Source: Chloroflexota bacterium (GTDB taxonomy: Bacteria > Chloroflexota > Dormibacteria > Dormibacterales > Dormibacteraceae). Taken from it: 24,239 nt of DNA. Under the pieces are notes generated by a model. It worked only from the letters and a program-made list of their open reading frames with translations. It had not been told where the DNA came from and did no database searches. The DNA lies in the NCBI GenBank assembly GCA_005880175.1, contig VBJR01000065.1, forward strand, positions 1 through 24,239, in the 5' to 3' direction. Position numbers and translations under genes: made by a program. Shown piece by piece: positions 23,775 through 24,239 of this stretch (the first letter of the stretch is position 1; every line of letters starts with the position of its first letter).

Positions 23775-24239
23775 GTGACGGCGGCAGGGTACGCCATTCG
23801 ACCGTTCTCCCACTCCGCGAGCGCCTCCTGGAGCAGCGTCCGGACTTCATCACCGGAAAGCATCCCGCGGCCCTGGAGCACCTCGCACACCCGGGTAACG
23901 CCAGCTCGGACCGTGGTGACCATCAGCGACCCGACGGTGCCCCCCCAGCGGCCAACCGGCACGGCGGCATCGTGGCGGACGACGTTCGTCAGGCCGGCCT
24001 TTGTGAGATAGGCGTCCAGGTTGCGGTACACCGTGTCGCTCGTGTCCAGCTCCAGGGCGGCAAGGAATGGCCGCGTCAGGTCCAGCAGGCGTTGGACCGC
24101 GGGCTCGGCCCGTTCGGCCTCGTACCTCATCTCAACCAGTTCGACCCAGCCGCCCGGGCGGGTCACGCGCGCCAGCTCCGCGACGACCGCCGGCCACGAG
24201 GAGACCGGCACCCCGGCGATGAGCAGGCGCTGGTGCACG
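23750..24239 (-). CDS. Class I SAM-dependent methyltransferase, C-terminal part (cut by window end)
   Basis: The frame is open to the right edge; the visible product begins VHQRLLIAGVPVSSWPAVVA, continues ELARVTRPGGWVELVEMRYE, the post-motif III strand of Rossmann methyltransferases, and ends YPAAVTYGQKPPV. The DxGxG SAM-binding motif lies outside the window. The C-terminal half (DLTRPFLAALELDTSDTVYR, then YLTKAGLTNVVRHDAAVPVG) is typical of methyltransferases acting on small molecules in actinobacteria. The substrate is unknown. Its last 25 bases overlap the small frame downstream of PadR. Confidence 0.88.
   Translation of the reverse strand, partial: VHQRLLIAGVPVSSWPAVVAELARVTRPGGWVELVEMRYEAERAEPAVQRLLDLTRPFLAALELDTSDTVYRNLDAYLTKAGLTNVVRHDAAVPVGRWGGTVGSLMVTTVRAGVTRVCEVLQGRGMLSGDEVRTLLQEALAEWENGRMAYPAAVTYGQKPPV

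Noticed and set aside
1..24239. Mobile element, phage, CRISPR, tRNA or defence island
   Set aside because: No transposase, integrase, terminal repeats, spacer array, tRNA-like fold or recognisable defence genes were found.

Overview
The window is very GC-rich bacterial DNA with strong codon-position bias. Its gene families are typical of a soil Actinomycetota or a related high-GC phylum such as Chloroflexota or Dormibacterota: SARP/AfsR-type regulator, cytochrome P450, type II thioesterase, deazaflavin-dependent nitroreductase family, FHA protein, DUF4232, PadR. No rRNA, tRNA, CRISPR array, transposase or integrase was seen. The assignment is inferred from families, not from a marker gene.

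Bases 1-3968 are the downstream end of a specialised-metabolite operon on the + strand: the C-terminal part of a PLP aminotransferase, an MFS exporter, a type II thioesterase and a cytochrome P450. They are 2 bp apart or overlap by 4 bp, so they are probably translationally coupled. A converging SARP/AfsR-like regulator (3986-6860, minus) faces them. Its frame is broken in the NB-ARC domain.

Bases 6861-16402 hold mostly stand-alone genes: an atypical SDR with a one-base frameshift, a DUF6882-like protein with a zinc-finger tail, a TPR-only protein, a flavin split-barrel protein, an OsmC peroxidase, a cytosolic DsbA-like oxidoreductase, a frameshifted FHA protein, an HdeD-like membrane protein, and a nitroreductase-family protein followed by an SDR. 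Several belong to redox and stress families.

Bases 16403-22448 are dominated by damaged genes: a MalT/LuxR-type ATPase start fused to an alpha/beta-hydrolase end, a 3-hydroxyisobutyrate-dehydrogenase-like gene, a multicopper oxidase, a DUF4232 fragment, a DUF1269 gene and a lipoprotein. Most lack a short internal segment, generally with a frame change. Bases 22603-24239 return to ordinary genes: DinB-like, a PadR regulator with a clear palindromic operator, a small unknown ORF, and the end of a methyltransferase.

The main result is this concentration of short internal deletions and one-base insertions in otherwise well-conserved genes, which means either clustered gene decay or an assembly problem. 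Second is a 37-bp imperfect repeat found about 115-121 bp upstream of both the OsmC and the multicopper oxidase genes. Third is a set of terminator-like hairpins that contain the stop codons of their genes. I found no convincing new defence or mobile system.
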